Origin: Atrichornis clamosus
Lineage: Eukaryota > Chordata > Aves > Passeriformes > Menuridae
Length of the DNA: 64,000 nt
Assembly (NCBI GenBank): GCA_013400975.1
Contig: WBMZ01010234.1
Span: 1-64,000 of the forward strand
Direction of reading: 5' to 3'
The first letter of the stretch is position 1. Every line of letters begins with the position of its first letter. Position numbers and translations under genes: made by a program. The notes under the pieces were generated by a model. It did not search any database. It saw only the letters and a list, made by a program, of their open reading frames with translations, and was not told the origin of the DNA. Shown here one piece after another: positions 25,901-36,400 of this stretch.

Positions 25901-28900
25901 CTTACCACTCATTTGTCTTCATAGAAAAGTTGGGTTATTCCAGCTCAACCTCAACTTAGTATTTAGCCAAAATACTTCATCTGATTTCTCCATCCTTTTG
26001 GACACTTGTATATACCTATAACAAGTTAGAGTTCAGTTCCTCTGAAGGAGGCACACAGGATTTTAGTAACAAATTTACAGGCTACAAGTCTTATCATTCA
26101 ACTCTTGAAAGCACATAGAACATGTTTCGAATAACAAAGTACAATTATTCCTCTTCAGTTTGGCCAATTTAATAGTCATGCTCTTCCACTTAAAGCATTA
26201 CTTCAGTTTTAATAAATATTTTTACAAAGAAATTCTAATAAAATCCTGGAAGAAGGGCGCTATTACACCAAAGTTAATACAGAGTTGCTCAGACAAAGCT
26301 TTGAAACCAAATCGTCTACCAGTTGCCATTAGTTAACATTCTTCATGAGAAGCCAAACCCAAGTGGTCATCCCTGATCTTTACCACTCCTGCCCTCCAGC
26401 AAATTACATGTTCATACAGACTGATATGACTGACAGTGATAGTCAATGTGATCATAAAAGCAGCAGCTAATATTACTCAGTTATTAGATCATTACTGAGT
26501 TATTAGATCAGCTCAAAAGTTTCTATGATACAGAAAATCCTTTAAGTGTTCTTTCAATATCATCTGCCAACTTCATCAATATGCCATATACACTTCCTGA
26601 GCATGTTGTGGTCAGTGCAGGGCACTCACTAAAACAGCATGCTTGTCAAGTAGAAATTTCCAGTGTATTGAAATGAACTATAAAAGCACTTCTTTATCAT
26701 TAAGATTCCTTTGTTTTGCATCTCTTTACCACAATGACTCATACTTATCTTGTATTTATTTTGCCAGTCAGTTATGCCCTTTGATCAAGGTGGCTAACCT
26801 GGTTCTTACTCTTTCAGAATTTATCCAGAAAGAGATATTTTTCATAACTTCACACACCAAGACAAAAAAACCAAACCAAAACACAAAAAATTACCAAACA
26901 AAAAACCCAAGAATAATGCCTAAGGGCAGCTGAACTTCCTGTATGAACATGCACATAATCTGTTCCGCTTATTTTGGAATGCTTCATGCTGTAACCAAAA
27001 TAATCTGACAGTGACTGATCAGTCTTACTCCCAAGCTTTTTCATCTCCTTTATTCAAGATGTTACAACTGGTGTCTAGAAACTAAAACGCCTATCTCTAA
27101 AGTACAAAAGCCTAGACACAACAGTACTCTTCCTTCCTCTTCATCATTTGACATCCCCTCCCCTTTGATCTGCTGCAAGAATTTGCATTACTTTGTACCT
27201 TACAACAAGAAGGCTATTTTCACCAGTAAAAGAAAAGCATAGGCAGTGTAACACTGTCATGCTCTATTTGACAGAATTATCTAATCACTAAAAAAAAAAC
27301 CCAAAACAAAACAACCTCAGCTAGCACGAGAATTTGAAGTCATCCAGGAACTTGCTGCATTGCAATACACAGCACAACATTCACCATTTTGCCTACAATG
27401 ACACCAGAAGTGAGTGCAGTATCTGCATTACGATCTTTAGCTGATGCATGCTAAGTTCTTATCATTGACTTAGGTACAAAACCTTAGACTGCAGGATCCA
27501 AATCTTTCTTATGACAAGCTGTTTCATAGAAGATTTGATCTAGTGAAAATAACATTCCTTTCTATGCTTAAGGGTTAGACTTTAATTCAACAGCCTATTT
27601 AAATGCATCAAATCAACGCAGAATGCCAGCACCATATTGCTTGCAGGAAAGTCACATGTAACATTACTTACCATAAGATTCAGATCTCTTCAAGAGATCT
27701 AAAGCTGTTTGTCTGGACACAGCAGCAGGCAGAATTATCTACTGAGCTATCGAAAGCCAGAAGACAGCTGGGTGATGAGTTAAAAGGGAATGACTATCAC
27801 ATGCTCAGACACTGTGCTACACACTTCAATAAAGTGCTTTAGAGGGTATGTTCTATGGCTATAGAAGCCATCTTCAACCTAGTTCTTTAACTAATAACTT
27901 CAATGTAAATCTGTTAACATCCTCAGGTATTTAGAAATATTCCTGATTGTATATATAAACAGCTGCAGAACACACTCCCAGGCTGAGGACTTCAACAGCT
28001 TTAAGACCATCAAATAACCCTTATGGATACTAAAATACTCTTTATTTCACTAATTAACTCTGTCAAGTGCTATAGGAGTCCAAATTGTTGCTCTCACACT
28101 GGCCAAGCACAACCCAATAAAAAATACCCAAGACTAAGATTAATTCTCTTCTTGGTCTTGGTTTTTTGTTTTTTTTTCATTGGGGAAGAATCCCCAGCCC
28201 ATTGGAAACTGAATACCCTGAATTAACAGATTAGACTAACAGTGAGGAGTGCCCACTCCAGAACAGTTCCATCTTCCTTTCTCATTTTTGCTAGGGAAAG
28301 ACTAGTCAGGGGTCTCATACAAAAGTCTTATAAAATAGGAAAAATATTTCAGTGACAGGAAAAATGTTAATTCTTCAATCTATCAGAAATATTAGCACAA
28401 GTCTCCAAGGGTTTATCAGCATGTCTTAACTCAGTCTTCACCTTGCAGTGTCAAAAACACACTAAGGGCAATAATCAAGAATGAAAAATACTGTCTTCTG
28501 GATCTTGAAATTAATGCATAGATATATTGATAGAACTTCCCAAAATGTAAATAGGTTCTGTCCAAACCTTATTACAAGTTACAGCTAAGCTTCTGCCTAT
28601 TCTTTCCAAACAGATTGCTTTGGCAAAGCACACAGCCTACCCCAGATCTCAGCAAATAAGGGCTAAGAAAAGTCAAACACAAGCACGGCAGCCTGCCAGA
28701 CCCTAAGATCCCAATAGCCTCTCCTCTCTGATCTTTGCAACCCCAGACTTGCTAAAATATACTCAGAGGGTTGCAGCAGCTTGTACTGATACTGTTAATT
28801 GATTTACAGAAAGTTGAAGCTGATTCACGAAAGGAACACATCAGAAGAGAAAGCTTGCCAAAGTTTTACTTGCTCTTCAAAACAGCAATTAGAAAATATT

Positions 28901-30413
28901 TTTATTTGCCCTATAGGCCAGAAACAGAAAGATCCATGATGTATTTCAGCATACGGCAGTAAGAAGAAAGATTTTTAGTTTGAGGAATCATATCTGAAGT
29001 GTTTTAGAGCAAAAAGACCAGAAGCTGATATACAGCTGATCTGTCACAGGGTTACAGCAGCCACATGGTATGCTTCCTCATTTTTGAGCTTCCACTAATA
29101 AAGCGTAAAGTTCATGGAAACAGTAACTACCAATTTTTTGCCTTGTGTCTTCTAGTAGTGTAAGTTTAAACACCAGCATTTGAAATAAAGTCTACTTTTT
29201 CACATCCAAGGAAATATTCTGAGGGTGGTAGATAGGGATGAAGAGAGCTGCAGATTAACACCTGGACTGCACACAAAACTAAAAATGCAACACCAACCAA
29301 GGTGACTAAGGCTCTGAGGGACAGATTTCTTATGAGACCACAGCAAAACCAAGACTGTTCTGTGGCATAAGCAAAGTTAACCACAGTAGGTATAAAGCTG
29401 GAGTCTTGGAAACAAATGTTAAAGAACAGGTTTGAGTTATACATAAGAAAGGAATAAAGCATGGTTTGGACAAGTGAACAGGAGTTTTCTGCTTCCACGG
29501 ACTCAAAGTACCTTTCTAATAAACAAACCTGTGATTTGAATGTAGAACTAAGCATAAGAGAAGTTCCATTCCCTCACTCTATGTTGCAGGGATGCAAGCT
29601 ACTTTTCAATTAACCAGGTGACACTAAACATACAAAGTTTAAGCACTCTTTCTCGAGGACAATTTTAGCTGTTTGAGTTACCTTTAACCTGTAAGGCATG
29701 CTTACTAAACATAACCTACTTGGAAAAGATTTATTTCTTCTAGATGCATTATAGCACCGTAGCCCTGAATTAATTTTAGCAGTAGCCATAACCAAGGCCA
29801 CCACCGCCCAGACAAGCAGGTCAGGAGGAGCAGTATGAGCAGGAACACTCCGGGAGTCCTAGATCCAGCAGTCAGAGCAAAGCAGCTGTTTGATGACTGC
29901 TACAAAACCCTGGGCAAAGCTAAGAGCCCCACAAAGTCAGCTAACGGGAGCACGCACAGCCTCTAAAACATCAAAAACTTCACTCCCACGTCAAGACCTC
30001 CCTCTACTTATGCCTCAAAGGCAAGAATAAGAGGTTGCAGGTAACAGGAGCAAGAAGAAAATTAAGAAGACAGATTTCATAGCCAACACACACTTTCCTC
30101 CGCAGAGGCCGTCCGCCGGTCACCCGACAGTCGGGTTCGCTGCCCCTTCGGGGCGCACCCTGTAGGGAGAAGCCCGTCCTGTACCTGCTATATCCCAGAG
30201 CTGCAGCCGCACCAGGGTCTTGCTGTCCCAGTTGATGACTTTCAGGGCGAAATCCACGCCGATGGTGGCCCGGTAGTGCTGGGAGAAGAGCTGGTGCACG
30301 TACCGCTTGATAATGCTGGTTTTACCCACGCCCAGCTCCCCGATCACCAGCACCTTGAAGAGGTGCTCCCGGCACTCCGGCACGCCGCAGCCCGCTCCCT
30401 CCCCGCCGGCCAT
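10753..30413 (-). CDS. RAB32: RAB32, Ras-related small GTPase (gene span, three coding exons)
   Basis: The coding join is complement of 10753-10902, 13017-13294 and 30185-30413: 657 nt, 218 residues. The family cycles between GDP and GTP forms. It recruits effectors for melanosomes and other lysosome-related organelles, and in mammals also acts at mitochondria and as a PKA anchor. Seen here: P-loop GELGVGKTS (residues 25-33), switch I Thr50 in ATIGVDF, WDIAGQE (73-79) with catalytic Gln78, NKCD (136-139), ETSAK (165-169) and terminal Cys217-Cys218 for geranylgeranylation. IAG instead of the usual TAG marks the RAB32/RAB38/RAB29 subgroup. The start ATG at 30413 has A at -3 and G at +4 and aligns with the mammalian start. 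The N-terminal lead is about seven residues shorter than in the 225-residue human protein. RAB38 is the nearest alternative, but the [20 protein letters not shown] block and the C-terminal exon fit RAB32 better. No frame damage is seen. Confidence 0.96.
10903..13016 (-). other. RAB32: RAB32 intron 2 (phase 0)
   Basis: 2,114 bp bounded on the minus strand by the donor AAG|GTGAAC and the acceptor TTTTTAG|GAC. The acceptor's pyrimidine tract is modest. No repeat family or nested gene was recognised; the open frame at 11449-11706 on the plus strand has no support. Confidence 0.85.
13017..13294 (-). CDS. RAB32: RAB32 coding exon 2 (central GTPase domain)
   Basis: The 278-nt exon completes Gly77 (split codon, phase 1) and encodes residues 78-169. 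It is flanked by the acceptor ctctctttcag|GCCAG and the donor GCCAAG|GTGAAC. It carries QERFGNM of switch II with the catalytic Gln78, the guanine-specificity motif NKCD (136-139) and ETSAK (165-169). The PSQMDQFC segment and the long [12 protein letters not shown] insert between strand and helix are typical of RAB32. Translation past 13017 (a VNIKM tail) is intron. Confidence 0.95.
15441..15450. promoter_or_regulatory. Perfect palindromic E-box CTCACGTGAG in intron 1
   Basis: The 10-base palindrome contains TCACGTGA, the core preferred by MITF/TFE bHLH-zip factors. MITF is known to drive melanosomal Rab genes such as RAB27A and RAB38. It lies about 15 kb downstream of the RAB32 start. Other CACGTG cores occur at 19844, 37768, 53854 and 56139, but only this one has the full TCACGTGA form. 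Function is inference. Confidence 0.3.
19910..20763 (+). mobile_element. CR1 LINE, 3' part with tail, plus strand
   Basis: A long 5'-truncated CR1 copy, antisense to RAB32. It contains the 3' end of the reverse-transcriptase frame (cagaggaacctggacaaact, atgaggtttaagaag, aggtgctgcaccc, aggacttgggggtgctggtg), then the 3' UTR landmarks (attaggaagaaattcttcactgtg, cagaaaaactgtggatgcc). It ends in the terminal ttctgtgattctatgg. The longest remaining frame, about 20025-20327, is broken by substitutions and stops, so the copy is inactive. CR1 copies normally end in short octamer repeats without poly-A, as seen here. Confidence 0.93.
23085..23300 (+). mobile_element. CR1 LINE 3' tail, plus strand
   Basis: Recognisable order: a gagtgattgggcactggaat block, ctgcccagggagatggtgga, cccggacgtgttcaaaacca, gaccttttccagcct-like sequence and the terminal ttctgtgattctttgg. 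It is short, 5'-truncated and more diverged than the copy at 19910. Confidence 0.88.
24385..24437. repeat. Short direct repeat, ttatgaatgataac
   Basis: The 14-base phrase ttatgaatgataac occurs twice about 30 bases apart, with gataacacatg also repeated around it. It looks like a small local duplication. Confidence 0.6.
26473..26510. repeat. 19-bp tandem duplication
   Basis: Two adjacent 19-base units, ttactcagttattagatca and ttactgagttattagatca, differ at one base. They lie within RAB32 intron 1. Confidence 0.8.
30185..30413 (-). CDS. RAB32: RAB32 coding exon 1 (N-terminal)
   Basis: The exon encodes residues 1-76 plus the first base of Gly77. The ATG complement is at 30411-30413 in a strong context (gaggATGg). 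After a short Gly/Ala/Cys-rich lead the GTPase fold begins at [19 protein letters not shown], with the phosphate-binding P-loop at 25-33. It continues through switch I (RATIGVDF, 48-55) to LQLWDIA, cut by the donor GCAG|GTACAG. The open frame extends 33 codons upstream but only to a TTG, with no upstream ATG, so 30413 is chosen. Confidence 0.96.
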
Positions 30414-30616
30414 CCTCGGCCCTCCCTCCCCCGGAGTGCGGCGGAGAGGCCGGGCTGCCGGGGCCGCGGCTCTCCCGCTTCTAAACTTTCCCAGCCAGAA
30501 ACTTTCCTCCAACTTTCCCCAGCCGGCTCCCCGCAGGGCCGGCCCTCGCCAGGCGGAGAAAGACGGAGCGGGACGGAGTGTACGAGGCAGCAGGGAACCC
30601 CGGCCACCACCTGACT
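30414..30616 (-). other. RAB32: Probable RAB32 5' UTR
   Basis: GC-rich sequence between the ATG and the presumed transcription start about 30 bases downstream of the TATA-like box. The upstream frame contains no ATG in frame with RAB32. The 5' end is inferred, not seen. Confidence 0.4.
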
Positions 30617-30645
30617 GCAGTCACAGGACGCGGAAACTCCGCGGG

Positions 30646-30651
30646 CTTATA
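30646..30651 (-). promoter_or_regulatory. RAB32: TATA-like box of RAB32
   Basis: The minus strand reads gctataagcccg, with TATAAG at 30651-30646, about 235 bases upstream of the ATG. GC boxes follow immediately upstream. The position would suit a start near 30,616-30,620. CpG-island promoters often lack a used TATA box, so this is tentative. Confidence 0.4.
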
Positions 30652-30664
30652 GCGGCCCGGGGGA

Positions 30665-30704
30665 GGGCGGCGGGAGGGGCCGGGGGAGGGACCCGGCCCG
30701 CCCC
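30665..30704. promoter_or_regulatory. RAB32: GC boxes (Sp1-type) in the RAB32 promoter
   Basis: GGGCGG at 30665-30670 and CCCGCCCC at 30697-30704 flank G-rich runs just upstream of the TATA-like box. They are typical Sp/KLF motifs; occupancy is inference. Confidence 0.45.
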
Positions 30705-31131
30705 GCCGCTCCGGGATATCGGGTGGGAACGGGAGCTCGGCACGGCAGGAGGGGTTTCCTCTTCGGGGAGTGGCTGGGTGGAGTGGGGAGACTGTAGCGG
30801 GAGCTAAGCCTCAAAGGAGGGCTGAGACCGGGGAAGTTTGGGCTCTTTGCAGGTGGCGTCCTTTGCCCTCTTCTAGTGGTGGTGAGAGCGAAGTTTTCTT
30901 CCGGTGAAGTCTCTGAAAACACTTGGGTTTTCTCTCCACCGTTCTGCAAAGAGTGTTTTGTGGCAGAGAAGTCCGTGGGACAGACGGCTTTATCAGGATG
31001 CGCGGCAAAAGGAGGGTTCCAGTCTCCTCTCCATTCCCAGGAGCCAACTTGGGGCCCTATGGGTGCAGGGTGCTGCGCCCCGGCCGCCTCCCCGCCCTCG
31101 CAGGCCCTGCAGAGCGGCCTGGCCTGAGTGC

Positions 31132-31563
31132 GGGCAGGGCCGTGCTGAGCCCGCCCGGGGCAAACGGGGCCTGCAGTGTGGGCAGGGCCGTGCGGCGCCC
31201 GCCCGGGGCAAACGGGGCCTGCAGTGTGGGCAGGGCCGTGCGGCGCCCGCCCGGGGCAAACGGGGCCTGCAGTGTGGGCAGGGCCGTGCGGCGCCCGCCC
31301 GGGGCAAACGGGGCCTGCAGTGTGGGCAGGGCCGTGCGGCGCCCGCCCGGGGCAAACGGGGCCTGCAGTGTGGGCAGGGCCGTGCGGCGCCCGCCCGGGG
31401 CAAACGGGGCCTGCAGTGTGGGCAGGGCCGTGCGGCGCCCGCCCGGGGCAAACGGGGCCTGCAGTGTGGGCAGGGCCGTGCGGCGCCCGCCCGGGGCAAA
31501 CGGGGCCTGCAGTGTGGGCAGGGCCGTGCGGCGCCCGCCCGGGGCAAACAGGGCCTGCAGTGT
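31132..31563. repeat. Minisatellite: nine 48-bp units upstream of RAB32
   Basis: Nine head-to-tail units of exactly 48 bp start at 31132, 31180, 31228, 31276, 31324, 31372, 31420, 31468 and 31516. Units 2-8 appear identical. Unit 1 has ctgagc where the others have cggcgc, and unit 9 has aaacaggg for aaacgggg, so variants sit at the edges and the centre is homogenised. Each unit contains gggcagggccgtgcggcg, a cccgcccgggg core and a PstI site, ctgcag. Because 48 is divisible by 3, frames stay open on both strands and give false long proteins with a 16-residue period. The array starts about 0.72 kb upstream of the RAB32 ATG. Confidence 0.97.
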
Positions 31564-31740
31564 GGCAGCAGTGACGCAGCGATGGCCGCTCTACGGAGAA
31601 GGCTCATGCGACCAAGGAAGAAATCACCTCCTCACCTGCAAGATTCTTATCAAACCCATCAAGCACCTGCAGCCTGTTCCTAAATTGATTTAGTAAAATA
31701 CTTCTTATCACTCTCTGGTTGTTTTAAAAATTATAGCAGA
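31564..31740. other. Edge of the CpG island, no gene seen
   Basis: Transition from the minisatellite to AT-rich sequence. No exon could be supported. Confidence 0.5.
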
Positions 31741-31905
31741 CAATCATAGAACCACAGAATGGTTTGAGTTGGAAGGGGCCTTAAAGATCATGCAGTTCCA
31801 ATCCCGCTGCCATGGGCTGGGACACCTCACTAGACCATGCTGCTCAAAGCTCCACCCAACCTGGCCTTGAACGCGTCCAGGGGTGGGGCATCCACAGCTG
31901 ATCTG
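31741..31905 (-). mobile_element. CR1 LINE 3' tail, minus strand
   Basis: Read on the plus strand it begins aatcatagaaccacagaatgg and continues with tttgagttggaaggggcctt and aaagatcatgcagttccaat. It then passes ccatgggctgggacacctc into acctggccttgaacgcgtcc and ggggtggggcatccacag. This is the reverse complement of the CR1 3' end in the usual order. It is less diverged than the other CR1 pieces here and sits just outside the RAB32 CpG island. Confidence 0.95.
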
Positions 31906-33366
31906 AAACAGACCTGTTGTTAGAAACCAACATAGAATAAGTTTGCCGTCATTAGGACCGTGTAGTACCATGTGAACTGATTATAGTTGCTGGCAAAATA
32001 AAAAAACTTTGTTCACATACACTCCAAATGAAACACACAACCTCAGGTGTCTGTACTTGCAAGGAGAGGATGAAGTTGTGTGGCTCAGTGGTACTGTCTC
32101 CATGCTGTAATGTTTGTTTATCATGTAAATACCTAAACAGAACTATTTTGGGCTGGAGAGCAACAACAACGACTCCGAAAGAGAAATCTTATGTGGTTGT
32201 CTGGACAGCATGTATGTTCAGAGGCTGGTAACCCAAGGGAAGATCCGATTAGCAGTGAAGGGATGCCCCCAGTGGGAAAGAAAGTAGTGGTCAAAATAGA
32301 TGGTAACTGATCCATCAAGCAATCATCTGTTTCTCCTGATAGTATAACAGTTTATTGAATATACTAATTTCTTTGCTGTGCTTTAAGTTAGTGGCTTCAA
32401 TAAAATGATATAGACTTCCTCAAGTGCCTTTTGGAGAATGCTTACTTTCATATCACACAAAAGATGGTGCATGCAAGGTAGGGGGGAGTGGATGAAGAAA
32501 ATAGCTGATTGGCAAAATAAGGCAAAAAAGCCAGCTTTCTTGGAGAAAAATTGTGTTTAGAGACTTTGGGTTAAATTTGTCATGCTATAATAACTTCATA
32601 ATTGTTCTAATTAGTATTTACTTTCCCAGCAGTCATGATATCAGAATATAAACCGAGGGGTGACTATAACTCAAAAATTACTTTTTTTTCCTGTTGGAGG
32701 GTGGCACAGGGCAACACAGGTTCCTGTCAAGAGATGAGACAAGTAACACTGTCTTTATCTGGGAGGCTGAAGATGGGTGTGAGATAATATTATTCCAGGT
32801 ACAGCTACTTTAGGCACTATGAGTTCTGGTAAATGTCTCTAACTGTATCTAGACTGACATCTGTCTGTTTGCACAACTATAGTCCATTCAGACAGGGAAT
32901 TTGGCTGGCATGCACTGAAGTTTCTCCCCAGATGGGTGCCAAAGTTTTCCCATGTCTTGCAAAAAACAAAGTGGGATGGAAATGAATTGTGACATGCTCA
33001 CATAAGGGTGTGGCTGGGGTCTAGGATGGATGTGGAAGCCTTATTCTTCAGCTTGGATGTAGTCTTTGAGCCTTCATTCCCCACCTCCAAGACAGTAATT
33101 AGATTACTTTCCTACCTTGTGGGAGAGTTGTATTAATTGATTACTAGGCACTTTCTGGAATTACATGCCAGGGTGTGGAATGCTTGTGTGTTGATTGCAG
33201 ATCTCTCATAACATTAGATAAATTGTTTTTCTTTGCATGGATGGGATGGAAATTTTAGGTATTTTCTACCATTTGTTAGGCCTGCCTACTACCCTCTTTG
33301 TTTTACATGTCATAGAAATTCATTGCTGCCTTAGAAATTCATAGCTCCCATTATTTCCTCCATTGC

Positions 33367-33402
<36 letters not shown>

Positions 33403-36400
33403 CAAGGCAAGACAGATATTCTGGTTTTGGTTAGGATAGAGTTATCAACTAAGTGAGCAACTGTACTATTGTTAGTAAACTGTATACAAGTACTTCAGGA
33501 TACTTAGGTTTTGTATCAAGAGTACAAAAGAAGCCTGTAATTTTTTTTTTTGCTCACATACTGATTTTGAGCAATTAGAACAAACATCAAAACGAAGTCA
33601 GTAAAAGTCATCATCTGTTCACAGAAGCATCACTAAAAAAAAACAAGGGCAAAATGTGACTGATAATTTGCCATGATTAATAGTTTAATCAGTACTAATT
33701 ACATTACAACTTGCCAAACATATAGCAGTAGATCTTGCCTGAACTAATAATTTGCCTTAATTTCATTAATATTAATTTTGTTCAAGCTGGCTGATATTTG
33801 TGTGAAACAGCTTGGAAAAATTCAGTCATTTGCAGTCCTGTGTCTCTGGTGCAGTACAATCAATCATGAATGAGGTTATAGAATAAAGTATAATCAGCAA
33901 CCTCCTAGTGCAGGGTAGGTAATCTTCATATTGTGAGCTAAATTTCTGTGTCCCTTGATGTTCTACATGTAATTCTACTTTTTAACTGACTTGCCTTTGT
34001 CAGTTGAATGTCAACAAAATTAAACAAAGGCTGTTGACATTATGGTACAGTAATTGGGATAACAACATTATATTTTACCTTCAGTTGCCTGCACTAGGAG
34101 ACCAGGAAAGGGTTATTTTTGGCCATATTAACTAACTTATCTGGTCAGTTGCCTTTAAATAAGATGTGTGCTTCATATTTCAAATATGAAATGAAAGCTA
34201 TTTGGTTTTGGTGGGTTTTTTTTCTTTCTCTGCACAGGAGGTCTCAGGAATGAGAGAGAAAAATGTGTATCTTACAAAACAGACTTTTGATACCCTCTCA
34301 ACCTAAAGGCTGAAGTTTGGTCTCTGTAAAAACTTTTTCTTTTTTTTTTACAGTTTCTGTTTTTTGTTATGAGCCTGTCCATCCACTGGGTTCCTTTGCT
34401 AAATTATGTTTATCTATGTCAGAACATTGGCTTTCAACAGCACCTGGGTTTAAGGAACTGACTGGTCACTGGAAATGCTTCAGAACTTTTAATAGCCTCA
34501 TGATCATTACACAATGAACTGGTGAAATAGTTTAGCTTGTAAGAAAACACTGTAGCTTCATTTTTTTCTGATCTGTACTGTTTTTTGTATCTCCCTTCAA
34601 GACTGCTTCTTCTAATCTTTCCCATGTCAGTCTCTCCTCTAGTTCCTGTACAACACCACTTTGCCTTATCGCCCTTCTATTTTCATCATACCAACTGTAA
34701 CTCTCTAATAACTTCCCTTTTTGCCTTCTTTTTCTTTGGGTTTTTTTCCCCTTATTTTTATTTCCTTTTCCCCTGAATGTTCTCTTTCTCTTGACCTCAG
34801 TTTAGGCCTTTCGTCTTTTACCTTTTCTTTCCTGATTTCTTTGTTTCATACTCACTTTCCTGTTCTTCTGAGCTTTTTCTCTGCTGAAGTGAATTAGAGA
34901 TTTTTCATGTTTCTACTTGTCAGCCTGGTGAGAAAGGGACAGCAGCAGGTTCAGCCAGTTAGACCAGGAGAGCTGCAAGAGGCACCTTCAGTGTGTCATT
35001 ATTGCCTGAAGCAGAGAGATGCATTTAACTTACTCTGCAGTTGCATTAGAAGTGAAATTCATAGCTGACAGGATGGTTTGAGTAGCTGAAAAAGTGGAAG
35101 TATGACACATGGATATTTTTCTGTGTGCATATGAGGAAGCACAGCTGCTTGGACATTATGAGCAGGTTGGCACACCATGTAATTTATCTCTATGTGCTTC
35201 TCTGGGCTGGTGGAGGCTGCACAGAACACTTCCTCTGCTCCACGAAGTGTTTCCCAAAAGTCAAGGGTAAAAAAATATCTGTATTGTGAAAGAATACCAT
35301 GACCGCAGACGGAGTGTACTGCTGGAGCATCATAGGTGATTGAATGCTTTCATTTAACAGTGGTTTCTGAGGGAAATGTCCCAAAGTACTGCTTTTAGTG
35401 ATAGTAACAAATAAACAGTAGAGACAAGGCAAGAATGGAAGGCTGGGGGTCTTTTGAAGTGCTTCTGTAGTCAAGTAAAACACTGGACAACAAAGCAAAT
35501 ACACAAGAGGACTGAATTATCATTAATTGAAACTTAGATAAGAGTTTCCAGTCTACAAATGCATGCCTAGTTTTTGTCCACTGTAAATGTTTTCCATCAT
35601 CTATGTGGCAGCACCCATGAACAGAAAGCTAAGATCATATGTTAGTATTAGCCTGCCTGGGGCTTCACTTCCTGCCAGGCAGTATGACACACTGTTGTCT
35701 CCTGACCACAAATTTAACTGAATAATGTGAGCTTGAACTTGTAATACATTCACAGCCTGCATATGGGACAGTTCTACTGATACTTGAAAGATGGAGTTGG
35801 AGAAATACTGATATTGTTTCTGTGTCAGTTGTAAAACGTATCTCGGATGCATGCATGCAAAACTATTATTAGACAACTATAAACATATATTGGAAAATCC
35901 AGAAAAATAAATATTAATTTTTATTTAAAGCCGGTAAAATAATGGTGTATACAGTGAACTAATGGAAGAGTCCTTCTGTTTAGAATAGTAAGAAAAACCA
36001 GCCATGAAGAGCTTATGTCAAGCAGTGACGTTTGGCAGTCTTTGGCAAACGTGTGGAGAGACCCCTGATGATCACAGACGGAAGCCTCTTTCATGAGGCC
36101 TGATGGTCTTGCGCAGAGGAGGGGATAGTCTTCTTCAGACTAACTCATGTGTAATCTGTGCAGGTAAATGATGGACTTGGAATACCATCTTCACATGGCT
36201 ATCAAGCTTACGTGTTCCTCAGTTACAGGCTTCCTGTTACCCAAATTCTGGGTGATATTTGTTTTATAATTAATTCTATTCTTTTCAAAAGTCTTTTGTG
36301 CCTTTTCAGTTATCAGGACATGAATGGGTACTATACTGCTGAGGCACTGAGTGACTGAGAGTCTTTCTCATCATCTGGATGTTACTGCAACATATAAAGT

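Larger units (their letters stand above)
13295..30184 (-). other. RAB32: RAB32 intron 1 (phase 1), 16.9 kb
   Basis: Donor GCAG|GTACAG at 30185/30184 and acceptor TTTCAG|GCC at 13295/13294 on the minus strand. The intron holds a perfect CTCACGTGAG E-box (15441-15450), an 850-bp CR1 copy (19910-20763), a CR1 tail (23085-23300) and short tandem duplications near 24,385-24,437 and 26,473-26,510. Open frames such as 15560-15922 minus and 29166-29555 minus show no family motif. Otherwise it is AT-rich unique sequence with no recognised RNA gene. Confidence 0.9.
30090..31600. promoter_or_regulatory. RAB32: CpG island at the RAB32 promoter
   Basis: A GC- and CpG-rich block of about 1.5 kb covers RAB32 exon 1, the 5' UTR, the core promoter and the 48-bp minisatellite. 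Both flanks return abruptly to AT-rich sequence. The minisatellite alone supplies about six CpG per 48-bp unit, so part of the island's CpG content comes from the array. Confidence 0.85.

Noticed and set aside
30414..30512. A 33-codon in-frame N-terminal extension of RAB32
   Set aside because: The extension begins at TTG, not ATG. No upstream in-frame ATG exists there, and the ATG at 30413 has a strong context and matches the known mammalian start.
30904..31693. Long open frames in several frames on both strands (up to about 259 codons) with a 16-residue repeat
   Set aside because: They are produced by the 48-bp minisatellite. The unit length is a multiple of three and contains no stop in several frames, so all of them stay open. 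There is no independent coding support.
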